Shown here: positions 49,960 through 63,499 of the stretch, in pieces
Numbering within the stretch: position 1 is the stretch's first letter
Layout of the letters: each line of letters begins with the position of its first letter
Source: Epiperipatus broadwayi
Lineage: Eukaryota > Onychophora > Udeonychophora > Euonychophora > Peripatidae
Length of the DNA stretch: 64,000 bases
NCBI GenBank assembly: GCA_028023455.1
Contig: JAQFVV010006271.1
Span: 4,250,173 to 4,314,172 of the forward strand
Direction of reading: 5' to 3'
Notes under the pieces: generated by a model
The model's input: the letters and a program-made list of their open reading frames with translations, nothing else
Databases searched by the model: none
Told to the model about the DNA's origin: nothing
Made by a program: the position numbers and the translations under genes

Positions 49960-51685
49960 TGTAACAATCATGGGGGAGGGGTATAGAACAGAATCATTTT
50001 GTAGGAAAAATGAAAACATTTGTAATGGAGTCCTTTTGTTTGTATTTACTCAAAACTATTTATTAAAACATTATTTTGTATTAACTTTGTTTAGGATATT
50101 ATATGACAAGTATAAATTTATACACCCTGTTTTAATTTCTATTGACCTTAATATTTTGGATTATATATCACATTTTATTATTTGAGTTGATTTATTTAAA
50201 GAGACACAATCTCAGATACTTGATAAATAAATTGGCATTGATCCTTGTGATCATACACTTAAGCAAAGGGGTAGAATATTACTGATAGATTAACTATCAA
50301 TTATATCTGTGACTAGATTAAGAAAGTATGAATGCACTAATCCTGATTATTTTTCTTCAAGATAACACCTTTCTATAACTGCTGTTACTATGCCAATTCT
50401 CTAAAGGCAATTTATTTTTTAGGTAAATGAGAAGTGCTATCTGGCCATATAAACTTTATATAACCAGAATGCCCCAATGAAATGCATAGTGAAAATCAGC
50501 TCTTGGAAATTTACCCAGACTGGCTCAAACACAATGACATATAGGATCCAGTGCAAGGATCAATAGCATCTATCAAACTTGCTCAATTTTTCTAATCATG
50601 GTGTTGTAGATAAAGGAAAAAGGACAGACCAAATAAATATTTTGCAAACACTTTTATTTCTATACACATGTACTAATAGGTTAATGTTTTGATTACACAC
50701 ACATTTAACACTATATAATACATAAAACACTAATTAACAGGCAAAATAAATATAGTTTAACAAGAGTTAATTCATCATATACTTCTATTATATAATTCTG
50801 GCATTTGTAATATCAATTGTTCTTTCTTTATAGCAACTTTTTTTTAATCAATAAAATCTAGACATTTATCAAAAAGTTTAAAATAGGTACCTAGGTTTTC
50901 ACATGAAAATGACATCATCTATTTTAACAATTTAGATAGTTCTTCTGTCATGGTCCATGAAGTTTTAAGTTCAGGATGCTCCTGAATTTATTTATGGCTG
51001 GTCATTTGGTCATCAGGGATAGTTTATTTTCCTTTTTTGACGCATCTAAATGTCAATAGGAGGGTGTATGCAGCAGAGTTCTACTTTACAGGTGAAGAAT
51101 TGACAGCAGGAAAGATAAACTAATGGTGATGGAGGTCAAGGCATGAATCCCAGACAGGCCCTCCTGTAATTGTCTTGGCAGCATATGGTACTGCTTTTCC
51201 AATTATTATTTAAATTAGTCATGTTCTCCCAACTACCAATCCTCCATTTTGTATACTTCCCCTTCTATTCTTCACTTTTATACATTTTCTTTTAATTTTT
51301 AATTAAATGATTAATCTTATCTTTTACTTTAGATTAAGCTACTCACTTATCAGTCAGGAACTGTCAAAAATTTAATTGCATTCCTGCCAATGAGGTAGTT
51401 TACAAAGATTAGTTTTCATTAATTAAGTTATTGTCTATTTTTGCTTTGAACTATATTTTTAATTTTTTCTACATTTTATAATTTCTTTTATGACATTATT
51501 TTTTTCTTACAGATGAAAAGAAGAGAGTGGATTTTGAATCTTAACTTAAATCATATTTCCTTTTCCGCACTTGTAATAAAAATTTAATAATTGACTAAAT
51601 TGCTATTTCAGTTTATTTCTAAAAATTATTTTTATACATTTATTTTATTTTATTTTTAATTTGAACTATAAGCATGCACATGTAG
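49960..51685 (+). repeat. ~1.7-kb dispersed repeat, copy B
   Basis: Diverged copy of 46578-48296 in the same orientation, with many indels. It begins near CATGGGGGAGGGGTATAG and its 3' end abuts the satellite fragment that carries the (ATA)n expansion. Confidence 0.65.
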
Positions 51686-51689
51686 CATA

Positions 51690-52293
<604 letters not shown>

Positions 52294-52343
<50 letters not shown>
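52294..52343. repeat. (AT)n microsatellite
   Basis: Pure AT dinucleotide at the 3' edge of the satellite fragment. Confidence 0.9.
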
Positions 52344-52345
<2 letters not shown>

Positions 52346-54550
52346 ACACAATATAGGAGAGCATTACAGTATATATTGTACTGGTCAGAATTGTATGTTC
52401 ATTTAACAAGGTTTAGAATCTAAGCAAAAGTACCCTAAATCCACTCATGCCCAAGATACACAGGTCAGGAGCAATCATTAATTCTGCCCTATTTGCTCTT
52501 CTCTAAAACTATAACATTATAAACAACATTTCTGATGATAACATGAAATTTTATTCATTCCGGTCCCAGAGACACAGCAGAGAAACATGAGATCTACAGG
52601 GTAATTAGCATAAATAAATAATGTTTAAACTTGGCTCAATCAAATATCTTATGTGAAGGGACAATTTATAAATTTTAAATGAATTGCACACAGCTAGCAT
52701 TGCAAAAGAAACATGAATTATAAAATAGTATCCATCCAGAATGAGCAAGAACAGAATAACCCAGAGATAAATATCTATTTGAAGTAATCAGTTATAACTT
52801 CTAAATATTACTGACATTATTATAAATATTTTAATGGAATTCAATGAGTGAGAGTCAGTAAGACACAATGCATGAGTAATTATTAAAATATAATAATTTA
52901 ATAAATATAAACAATTTAATTTACATTAGAAAATATAGCACAGATTTAATGTGGTTATTACTTAGCATATAAGCAACTGATTTAGTATGCTAATGAGTTA
53001 TAGTATAATAATAAATTAATGTTATCAATGTGGTGATCATTACTTTAAGTAATGATAAGGACGTTTACAAATTCATTTCTAAAGAGAGGTTTACTCTTGA
53101 TATGATAGTTAATAATTTATCATTTATGAGCATTTTTGGGCCTGTACAAATGAGGAATGGATTAGCCTAAATTAGCTTTACTGTGACAATCCTAAAATAT
53201 TCGAATAATTATAAAATGAGTGGTTTACAAACATCACCGTGCCACATCTTATAAATAAAATGAGAACTACATATAAAAGAACTCGCAGTGCTAACTATAA
53301 TGACAGCGTTTAAAATGGAGGAGATGTCCATCTTTGGACTGGAAGGCTTTATCACATATATGATTCCGCTTGTATTTATCACAAGGCGATATTTGAAAAT
53401 ATGAGTGGTAAGGATTACATGACATGCCCTCCAATGTGTCACATGCAGAGCCTTAATACTCTAATGTTTATCCTGAGATCGGTTATACCAAACCTCATTC
53501 CTATATGAGTTACGTGAAGAAAATATGGATTTCGGATGAGTAAATATGATAAAGCAAAATATAATTCTTTAAAATGCTATCATAAGTAAGCAACGCGAAT
53601 ATGGCTTAAGTTTTAAATGACTAATGAAATAATTTAAGCTTAAATAAAGCAATAATAGCATGCATAACACCATGATAAAATGATAACCCACTCAGCATCA
53701 TACATATAACTTTAATAAATTTATGATGTCGAATATAAAAGAGGGAAAAATATTATTTTTCCTATTTAACAAACCCACGCATTCCTAAATGACAATATAT
53801 TAATTAATTTAACTCTTAATGGTGTATAAGTAATAAATAGTTATTAAAGTATATTAATAATCAAATTTATTAAAAGAACATAAATTGCATTTAAATATCG
53901 ATAGTGATACGATTTTTAAACAATCCGCCATTAACCATAATTTCAAAATATTTAACCAAGCGAACAGCATTCAGTAAGAAATTTTATGTTTAAACTATTT
54001 AAATATTCCAAAATATTGGAATGATGATTAAATAATATAAGTTCGCTAGATTAAAACATTAGCACACTAAAACTAATTTAATAAGATATATATTTAAAAT
54101 AAGTTTCACCGCATGAAATAAAATAATTAGAGTGTGAAACATAAAAAAAACTAATAATAAATTTACAGTACATAATTCTGTGCTTAGCATTTCAAAGAAC
54201 AAATTTAAAAACTTAAAAGAGAAAATTACAATTTTAACAATAGTTAAGTTTATAATCAGATATAAAATAAATAAAGATTACATTCTGATTACAATTAAGA
54301 TTTAGGAAAGAAATGAAGTGAGGAGAATTAAGAGTTCATTCTTTGGCAAAACAGATTACCTTTAGAAGTTATGGTGGCCACTTATAATAACGTATACGGA
54401 GTTTAGCAAGGTACAATATTAATAAAATAATGGTAGGCATCTTCCAATATTCTTTACAATTAAACATAACAGTTCTCAAGTAGCAATGGATGGCAGAAGG
54501 CAGGACAAAGACAATTTAAGATCAGGGAGGCAAATTGTTTTTACTCACAG
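52344..54550. other. Slightly less AT-rich block, unassigned
   Basis: No coding or terminal-repeat signature was found. It resembles the 26-28 kb block in composition and in short phrases such as agagaaacatgagatct versus gagaaacaagagatctt, but alignment by eye is too weak to call a family. Confidence 0.3.
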
Positions 54551-56640
54551 TTCATATTGTTTCCACTCTCTACCCAAATAACAGAGAGAAGAGTGATTTG
54601 AACTCCTTTTGCACGTTCCTAGAACTTCTGCTCCTCCTATACTTGAAATTTGGCAATATTGGAAGATGTAAACAATACATTCCAGAAAGCAGATTATTTA
54701 AACGTATTTTTAAAATTGCAAATAACTTTAAAATATGATTTTTGGTTTGACTTGAAATGAGAATAACATTTTTAAATTGTAATAATACTTTTTAGAATTT
54801 CTGCCATTGCTTTAGCTCTACATTAATTGTATTTATTTTTATATCTGTAATACATATATGCACATACACAATTATCTAAGTGAAGGGAATTTACAAGCTT
54901 GAAAATAAAATATACTTAAGGTAAAATAATAATTCAACTGATTACACATAACCTTTTCTTAAATAAACAGTGTGGACGTGATATGTGTATATGTGTGTGC
55001 TTAACATTCCTGGATGACCAAATAAACATATAAACAGGTTCAAACCCTACTTTTAAAGTATGTAATGTCATCAGGCAGTGAAGTTAAATATGTACTACAG
55101 ATTTACCACTTCAATATGTAGTCTTCATTTATCTCCATATAGTATACAAATTAATAAATAAATAAAAAACAATTACAAATTCAATGTTAAATAAATATAT
55201 ATGAATTTTGATTGAATGTGGAATGAATAAATTGTTTTTTTTTAAATTAAAACTAGAAATAAAATATTTTTCTATCATCTTGAGTAGTAACAATAGACTT
55301 TATTAAATTTGAAAGAATAAACAATTTTATGCTTCATATGGTAATGTTTTAAAGTCTGCATCTTTGTTGTTATGAAAATAATGGGAAAAGCTCAACAAGT
55401 AGAATACATTTTTCGCCATTTTTTTTTAATTTTATCTACTTTCATCAGCAGTCTTTGAATTTGTTTGAATAATTGTAATGTACTGCGAGTATAGATCATG
55501 TAGAAAGGATATAACATAACATTCCTCAGTTGATATATGCATCAACAAATAAAATGGATAACAACAAATGTTTTGTTGACTATCCAAATCCATCAAATTA
55601 TTAGTTTTGCCATAGATTGCAGTGTTTATAAACATAATAGTTGGACATCATCTAATAATGCACTGTCTGTAAAAACTTACATTCTTATTTGTCATCATAT
55701 AAATGTTTAACAAAACACTATGAAGTAATACAACCATAATCTGATCATTAAATATTAAACTTGATAATGTGTGCCAATAAATAAATATTCTCTAAAATTG
55801 TCTGCTCAAATAATTTTTGCTTATTTTTAATAATCAAAGAAATAACAGTAATGCAGCAATAGATATTTAGCAAACTTGTTTTTTTTTTTTACTTTTAATC
55901 ATTTAAAATCATTAATGCAGTCCATTTATTGTTCAGTGTACATCTAGATAATAAATGAAGTGAATAATATGTAAGTTGATAACTGACATAAACATTAAAA
56001 AAGTAATCAAAATTAAAATATAACTAATATTCAACATGTAGGTTAAATGTATAAAATGACCATTATAATAAAAGCATTGCTTGATTTAAAGAATGTGAGG
56101 TATAAGAATAATAATAAAATATATTTTTATTGTGGGTGAAATATTATGTGTTTAACTCTTTTGTGAACTTGATCCTTAATGATTTTTAGGTTAGATTATA
56201 CCTAGCAATTTTAGTATGGTAGTGATAGATTATATGTGTACAATAAATTACATTAGATTACAATTATTAAATTAAAGTTGTGCTTTTTATCTAAACCAAT
56301 TCAATGAGTTGATGTTTCTTTTAATAATTATATTTTATTATTAATGTAGGCAGCATTTAATTTACCTAATACACATTTTTTTCTATGATACATTATTTTA
56401 TTACTAAAATATTAAGTCATATATTCCATATCATATACTTATTAAAAATAAACCATTTATTTATTGATTTGTTTTTTAATTTCCAAACAAAATACATATT
56501 CACAGTTAGATTCACTGACACCTTTATAATTTCAGGAATCTATTATAACATATGTTTAGATCATTATAAATTCATTTGTTGATTATTTATTCACCTATCT
56601 ACCAGTTATATTGCTGGCTGCCTGAACACATTTATCCATT
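54551..56640. other. AT-rich stretch, nothing recognised
   Basis: No supported gene. A B-box-like caggttcaaaccct at 55038-55051 has no matching A box. Confidence 0.5.
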
Positions 56641-56649
56641 ACATTTTTA

Positions 56650-56746
56650 GCATGCCCTAATAAGTAGGGCATTTTGAAGATACTATTTTGTTCATATATA
56701 TATATATATATATATATACATAAATAGTATCTTCAAAATGCCCCGA

Positions 56747-56776
<30 letters not shown>
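56650..56776. repeat. Chain of three palindromes around (AT)n
   Basis: First a small stem gccctaataagtagggc. Then arms gcattttgaagatactattt / aaatagtatcttcaaaatgc around (AT)n. Then cgatata...tatatcg around a second (AT)n. The arrangement repeats that at 205-312. Confidence 0.85.
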
Positions 56777-56777
<1 letters not shown>

Positions 56778-56784
56778 AAAAACT

Positions 56785-57125
56785 GGAATATTTTGAGTCA
56801 TAAGTAGCGCTTTATACTGGGAGTAATATTCAACAACTTTAAATCAATTTCAAATTTTAATGCTATGTGCAATTACATATACTGTGTATATAAAGATAAT
56901 GTTACTGTAAAAGAATTTCAAATTTTAATGATACATAAATTTCCATAACCTGTGTATGGCTGTATTTTCAACTTGCCTATTAATAATGTTATCTTTATAT
57001 ACATAGCTTATGGAAATGTATGTAACATTAAAATTTGAAATTAATTTATAAATGACAAGGATTATTTTGTAACTGAAAGTGCTACTTATGGATTAGAATA
57101 TTCTGTTTTGTTTTTACCATTAAAT
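56785..57125. repeat. Imperfect foldback element
   Basis: Outer arms gaatattttgagtcataagtagcgct / agtgctacttatggattagaatattc and inner arms tttcaaattttaatg / cattaaaatttgaaa and ataaagataatgtta / aataatgttatctttat pair over ~150 bases per arm. An extra internal copy of tttcaaattttaatg exists. No coding. Confidence 0.75.
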
Positions 57126-58020
57126 TATTTGAAATATGCTGTCTGGATTTAATGTGCAATGTCAATGCCATATCAATTAAAAGTCAATAACAAGTATTAA
57201 CCTTTTCATATTTAACTTTTTCTGACAGTTTTCATTGTCTCACAAAGCAACGTAAAATGTATGATAAAATGATTATTACATATCAGAAAATAATAAATTA
57301 AATTTTATTCTCTACATATTTTTGTTTACTGAAATAAATTCTAAATGTTCACATTTTGTTTTGATAAATATTAAAAAAATGTGACCATAATCAAAACAAA
57401 GATGTTTCACATCATCGTTTCTAGAAAGATTATTTTCAGTTTATAAAATCAATTAAATATTTCTTCTTACTGATTATTTTTAATAATGTGAACAAATATT
57501 TATTTATTTTTCTTATATATAATGAATTTCACTTTAGAAATTACATTTTTTTGAATGTTTGTTGCAAAATTATGATATTTTCTTTGCTCATCAATAAAGT
57601 AGCTTGTTTACATCAGAGCTACATTTTTTTTTAATTTGCTTCAGGCAATATTTATGTTAACTGCTAATATAACATTATATTTTTGAAAATAAAGTATTTC
57701 AAGTTAAAATAAGTTATTAATATTTTTTATTTCTTGATATCTAATAAATATAGTATAAATTATTTTTAAAAAAATATCTAAAATGGTAATTAATTTGCAA
57801 ATAAACATGTTTTGTGTCATTGGAAACTTGGAATGTCATAAAATACCAAACGTTTTACAGCCTTGGCAACACACAATGGCTGAACATATCACGGTGGGGT
57901 TTATGTCTATTGTAAGAGATGGAATTTTGAATTTCATACAGTTTTTGGGGAAAAAATATAATAAAATATTGTTTTAAACGTATTTTAATGTATAATACTT
58001 ATGAAAATATACACCAGGGG
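57126..58020. other. AT-rich spacer, nothing recognised
   Basis: One 64-codon frame at 57783-57977 has no recognisable domain. The LINE 5' end probably lies in 57980-58080 where base composition changes (ggggcgagttggtcg). Confidence 0.4.
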
Positions 58021-58149
58021 GCGAGTTGGTCGAAAGATGTAAAAGGTTTATGGTTATGAAGTCAGTGCATAAATGTGATAAAAGAGGTGAGAAAATGTTT
58101 TCAATGTGTAGTTAGTTGAAGGAATGTGGGTGCAGAAAGTAATAGTGTA

Positions 58150-58830
58150 ATGAAGTTGATTAGTCAAAGAATAAATAAGATAGAGGAAGAACTGAAGGAT
58201 GTAGAAGTAAAATTAAAATCATTAGAGATAAAATGCGAGGAGATAAAGGAATTATTGAGTAGGAATGATAAGGAAGAAATCGATAAGGAGGACCAGAAAG
58301 TATTAGAAAATGTTATGGATGGAGTAGAAAAAGTAGATTATGAAACAGTATTGATAGGAGATTCATTCATTAGAGAATGTGGGGATATAATTACAAGGGA
58401 AAATAGAAGTAGATATGTAAGAGTATGTTTTCCTGGAACTAGAATTAGGGATGTAGCAGATAAAGTTAAAAAAGAAGGTAGTAGAGATGTGTATGTTATG
58501 GTGGGGACTAATAATTTATTAGAATCATCAGAGAGAATAATAGATGAGTATGTAGATTTGATTAGGAATTTGATTATGATTAAAGGAAGAGTAGAAATAG
58601 TTGGGTTATTACCAAGGGTTGACAAGAGTTATTTGTTAGATAGGGCATGTTCTATAAATGAGAGATTGAAAAAATTGTGTGAGAGAAATAATGTTATGTT
58701 CGTGGATGTGTGGGATTGTTTTACTGGAAAGCAAGAGTTATATAGTAAAGATGGGTTGCATTTAGGAAAACAAGGAAGTGAAGTTTTAGGGAGTTTGATT
58801 TATAAAGAATTTTTTTCGGGAAACTTATAA
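58150..58830 (+). CDS. LINE ORF1 protein: coiled coil plus SGNH/GDSL esterase
   Basis: 226 residues from the first ATG; the frame is open a further eight codons upstream to a GTG. Residues 1-55 are charged and heptad-like (RINKIEEELKDVEVKLKSLE), a likely trimerising coiled coil. The rest is an SGNH hydrolase: block I LIGDSFIREC with Ser72, block III VGTNNL near 118-123, and block V KDGLHLGKQG with Asp201 and His204. In CR1-type LINEs this ORF1 accompanies element RNA; the esterase substrate is unknown. All three catalytic residues are retained and the frame is uninterrupted, in contrast to ORF2 downstream. No RNA-binding zinc finger is seen. Confidence 0.85.
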   Translation: MKLISQRINKIEEELKDVEVKLKSLEIKCEEIKELLSRNDKEEIDKEDQKVLENVMDGVEKVDYETVLIGDSFIRECGDIITRENRSRYVRVCFPGTRIRDVADKVKKEGSRDVYVMVGTNNLLESSERIIDEYVDLIRNLIMIKGRVEIVGLLPRVDKSYLLDRACSINERLKKLCERNNVMFVDVWDCFTGKQELYSKDGLHLGKQGSEVLGSLIYKEFFSGNL

Positions 58831-59019
58831 AGGGGGTGGGTTTTTAAATTGTAATATTATTAAAAAGAATGGATGGAATATAAGAAGTAAGCAAAAGAAA
58901 TTTGATTTTGATATAAATATAGATATGGAGAAAGAATGAGTTTGTAAAATTAATGGTAAGAAAGTAATTTATAAATGTAATGGAGAAGAAAGAATTAAAA
59001 GAATTTATAAAAGAGTAGT

Positions 59020-59820
59020 TAGGAAAGAAGAAATTGTTAAAATTGGGTTTTTGAATATGCAAGGTGGTAGGAAACCAGAAAAGTGGATGGAATTAAATAA
59101 AACAATTGAAAATGAAGAGCTTGAGGTATTAGCAGTAGTGGAAACACATTTAAGAGAAGAATAACCTATTTTGGAATAGTTGGTATGGCAGGGTATAAAT
59201 AGAAAAGAAAAAGAAAAAAAGGAGTGGTGGTATAGGTGTTATATCAAAAAAATATTTAAATATTGTTAAATGTCAAGAAAATTTGTGTTTTAAATAAGGT
59301 TAGGTAGATAAGAATGGATGGTGGCTATAGTTTATATAGCTACTGGAGATAGTCAAATTATATTGGAGTGGAATAGTTACATATATGAATGTCTAGTTAA
59401 GGATATAGAAAGTTTTAAAGAAAAGGGGAAGATAATAATGTTTATAGGGGATATGAATGGACATATTGAAGAAATTGATGATGTAGATAATAAAAATGGA
59501 CAGCTTTTGAAGAATTTTTGTCAGAAAGTGAATTTGAGTATTGGAAATTTATTAAATATTTATGAGGGACAATACACATGGTCTAGAAATAATATATTTC
59601 ATACAATAGATTATGTATTGGTAGAGAAAGAGAAAATGAATAAAATATGGAAAATTAAGCTGTTTGATAATGAAGAAAAAGTATGCACTAGTGATCATAA
59701 TTTCATTGTAATTGAAATGCTTAGTAATGTGATGGAGAATAGAAATAAAAGTAAAAATAATAGTGAAAGATGTGGATGGAGAGTGAATGATAAGAATAAG
59801 TTGAAAGAGTATAAAATATA
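59020..59820 (+). pseudogene. LINE ORF2 endonuclease domain, broken
   Basis: It starts with KIGFLNMQGGRKPEKW (Asn of the first motif) and VVETHLREE (Glu), then a TAA and a frameshifted gap. It resumes with MFIGDMNGHIE (Asp and Asn of the GDxN motif), TWSRNN, TIDYVLVE and TSDHNFIVIE (the SDH motif). These are the AP-endonuclease-like signatures of LINE ORF2. The broken frame means no functional protein. Confidence 0.78.
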
Positions 59821-60103
59821 AGTTGAAGAAATAATGGAAGAGTGAGTTGGGGGTGAGTATAAGGACTGGTGTAAAGAATTGAAAAAGTGGCAAATAGGGT
59901 TTTAGGTGAGAATATTCAAAAGAATAAAAGTAATACAAAAATGAGAATTAGTAAAAGTGTAAAAGAAAGGAAAGAAGCATGTAGAGAATATAAGTGTGCT
60001 ATTAAGAATAAGGAAAGTGAAAAAGATATTAATACTAAATGGGAAAAGTACTTAGAAAAGAAGAAGTTGCCTAAAATAGATATTTATAGCTGAGAGAAGG
60101 AAA
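59821..60103 (+). pseudogene. LINE ORF2 linker between endonuclease and RT, broken
   Basis: A Lys-rich open stretch (SKSVKERKEACREYKCAIKNK) typical of the region between LINE endonuclease and RT, with stops and frameshifts on both sides. Confidence 0.55.
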
Positions 60104-60911
60104 TTGAATAGTAAAATGTTGGAGGATATTAATAAAAGTGGAAGAGATGGGAGTAAAAAATTTTGGAATTATATTAAAAGGAGTAATGTAGGGGAGAGAG
60201 AGTTAGTATTAGTAGATGATGAGGGAACAGAGTATAGCTCTAGAGAAGATTTATATAGAATCTTAATTAATTATGTAATGAATATAGAAAAGATGTTAGG
60301 TGTGAATGGTAGAGTGTTAGAAAATATGAAAGAATATAGTAATGAGAATATTAGGTTTTCAGAAAATGAACTAAATGAGGTAGAGAAGAAATTGAAAAGT
60401 GAGAAGGCAAGAGGTTTAGATGGGTGGGCAGCAGAGATGGTAATGGATTTAGGATATAGGGCAAAAGTAAAGTTATTATCCTGTTTTAATAAAATGGCAC
60501 AGAATAAAGTTTTGCCAAGTAGTTGGCGTAATACAAGAGTAAGGTTATTATTTAAAGGAAAGGGTAAGGATCATAGAAAATTGAATAATTATAGACCAAT
60601 AGCAGTAACATCAGTTTTATATAAAGTTTTCTCATATATGTTGGCTAGTAACGTTGTAAAATGGATGGAAGGGAATAATGTAGTGGGGGAAATGCAAGGA
60701 GGTTTTAGATTCGATAGGCATATAGGAGAAAGTTTATTTGTAGTTACACAACTTATGGATTTGACTAGGAATGCAGGTAAACAGTTATATATGAGTTTTA
60801 TAGATATAGAGAAGGCATATGATAGAGTAAATAGAATTGATTATGGATAAGTTTAGCAAATTTGGAAATGGATGAAGTTTTAATAGATATTATTAAGAAA
60901 TTATATGAAAA

Positions 60912-60916
<5 letters not shown>
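60104..60916 (+). pseudogene. LINE ORF2 reverse transcriptase, N-terminal part
   Basis: About 248 open codons. Motifs in order: KKFWNYIKRS, KSEKARGLDGWAAEM, LPSSWRNTRVRLLFKGKG, NNYRPIAVTSVLYKVFSYML, GEMQGGFR and MSFIDIEKAYDRVNR (first catalytic Asp). A stop follows near 60848, then sequence reading ..IIKKLYENN runs into (AT)n where the insertion begins. Confidence 0.82.
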
Positions 60917-60942
<26 letters not shown>

Positions 60943-62732
60943 TGAAACAGACAGATCGGAGAACCGATCTTCGTTTCAGGTGTTTTTATGTACGGTAATT
61001 CAAACTACTGTTCGCCCGCAGTGAGATTTTGTCTATTTTAAGTTATAATATAAATCAGTTATATATATTCTATAGTTTATAAATCAATATGTAAAGTTTC
61101 CGTATATAAATGTCGCAAACCATGAAATAATATTCGTGTGTGCGTGGTTTGTGGATTTATATCATTTAATTTAAAGTTTCAGTGCGGGCGTATTTGTTTT
61201 AAATTTTAGTTTTAAAATTGTATAAAGTCGTTTAAAAATACTGATCAAAAATCACATTCCTTTGATCAGTGTTTTTAATTAAAGTCTAATTGCACAAATG
61301 TTCAGAGCAATTAAGTTGTATTCAAAATTAGTAAGGAATTTTTATATGTAATTATTATGTCAATTTAAAAATAGGATATTAAATTAAAAGATTGCTAAAA
61401 ACAGATAATTGATTGTTGGTCAAGCTGCATCGCTAGAGGCTAGAGAAAGTAGGCGGAGCCTAAAACAAAAACAAGTCGGAAAGGTCAGCAGTGGCAAATT
61501 CTAGAAAAAACTGACATTCTAACTTTTGTCGTGTTTGAGAGAGGTAGTCTCGAGACAACACAGCAGTTAATAATAATTCAAATATCTTATTAAGAAGTTT
61601 ACCAGTGAATCGCAATGTTGATGGGCTAATTGCCAGGAGCTGGTCTCTGCCCGCCAATATGGATCCTCGTGCCGCTGTTTGATCATGTTTCATATACTTC
61701 AGAATTCCCAACTTCCAATCTCAAAATTTACTATGCCTTACAAATAACTTTCAAAAATGCGCGCCTACGTTCGTCACAAGCCAAGCTGGATGAAGAAAAA
61801 GAGAACTTTGTTACACGAACTTTAATTTTCTTCCGTGCTTAATGTTATCAATCAAGTGAATCATATGTAAGTCTTTATATCATTTATAATGCTATTGTTT
61901 AATCTGTCAGTAAATTTTCTTTTCTTTTTTTTTTAACCCTCTGCTCTAGTCTTTAGAAATCATTTATAAAATTGTAATTAATAGTAATAATATTTCAACT
62001 GAATGCATTTATATTTTCTTATGTTGCTTATTTCATAGACAAACATTGCCAATAGTAATATTTCCAATTCTGTGTAAACTAGTGTGTAATAGTGATCAAT
62101 TTAATTTTAAAAGTAATTTCATTTTCTGAATTAAATATTCTTTCACATTCCGAGTTTTGTAAATGATAAATCCCTTTAGTATTCTATTTTAAGTTGGTAT
62201 AAAATTACAATCGAAGTTCAATATTAAATATATATATAATAGTTTCAAAGTGTTATAGTAATGTCATGTCTGATCTGAGAAATAACTCCCTGTGTAATCT
62301 GATACTGTCGATACCGCCTGTCAACTCGAGGGGTTAGAGTTTCAGAGTAAATTTAATTAGTTATCGTTTTCACCGTCAGTTTAAGTCCGCTATGTTTTAT
62401 TGGGGTAAGGATCTCAGCCTGTGGCGTAGAAACGGACAAATAGTTTCCAGGTTTTATATAATTTCTTTTAAAAAATCCGCTTCAAGTATTCGTCCTTCGT
62501 CTGTGGCAATGCCGTCCCTTCGCTGAAGTTAGCGTCTCGCCATTCTACCATTGGGGAATGAAAGCAGTTTTTCTTTCCCGGTAATCTCTTGGATCACCGG
62601 GGTTCGAAATGATCCCGGCTGGTTGTCGTGTCCCGGAACTACTTGGGGGCATTAAGCCTTGTCAAAGTACAAGCCGCCCGGTATTCCGTTAATGCACCGC
62701 AATTGATTACTGTAGGGCTCTTGAATCCAGGC

Positions 62733-62832
62733 AACCACCAGTTCATCTATCTTCCATGTCGTATTTATATAAAACCACCAGCACATCTATCCTTTATGTC
62801 GTATTTATATAAAACCACCTCCACTGTTCGTC
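62733..62832. repeat. 40-bp minisatellite, about 2.4 copies
   Basis: The unit starting aaccaccag.tcatctatc and ending gtcgtatttatataa recurs with starts at 62733, 62773 and 62813. Confidence 0.85.
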
Positions 62833-63045
62833 TACGTTCCGGCTCGAGCCTATTCTAATAAAATAAGTTAATAAAAATCCTTAGATAAATATTTTTTTTC
62901 CAATGCTCTAATACTCTGATTCTTTTAACCACCCGTCAATCCTTCAATCACACAGCTATTGGCATGAGTTTGTTCATTAAATAAAACGTTCACTAAAGAC
63001 TAGTAGCTAAATACAAGAGGATTTATGAAGTCTTACCGTACTGTA

Positions 63046-63157
63046 TAACACTATATTTATATGCTGTATATTTCTATTATATAACACTATATTCATGTGC
63101 TTTCTATTTGTCTTATTTAACACTATATTTATATGCTTTATATTTGGCTTATTAAAC
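63046..63157. repeat. 36-bp minisatellite, about 3 copies
   Basis: Units beginning taacactatatt(t/c)at(a/g)tg start at 63046, 63082 and 63118. Confidence 0.82.
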
Positions 63158-63499
63158 AATTTATTTAATCTTAATCTTTGTGTCCTCCACCTTATTACTC
63201 TCTAAGTTTATTTAGCCACTTTCTGTCTGTATTGGCAACTTAAATATATACGTTACATGAATGACCGTTCCAATATCTGTAGTCTAACAAACCTATATAT
63301 CATTAACTGTAAGAATTTAGTCCATGTTCTAAGCTGAGCTAGAAAAGGGATAACCCTGTGCTGGTGTAAAGTCATCATCGGTTGGTCATGCCGGGGTTTG
63401 GGTTTGAATTCAGTTGGCGTTTTGGAACTAATTCTTAAACGTGGACTGGGTTTGAACTCGGGTACTGTGTATGAGTAAGCGTGGTGGATTTATACCGGT

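Noticed and set aside
52344-54550. A second copy of the 26-28 kb block
   Set aside because: Only scattered phrases agree; no collinear alignment could be followed by eye.
55038-55051. B-box-like GGTTCAAACCC, possible SINE
   Set aside because: No A box at the expected distance and no tail or target duplication.
55432-55480. Minus-strand CTGATGA followed later by CGAAA, a hammerhead-like core
   Set aside because: Spacing and flanking stems do not form the three helices; likely chance.
57783-57977. 64-codon frame upstream of the LINE
   Set aside because: No domain, no splice signals of note, not continuous with ORF1.
62596-62620. GGTTCGAAATGATCC hairpin as a tRNA T-arm
   Set aside because: Loop too long and no other tRNA arms nearby on either strand.
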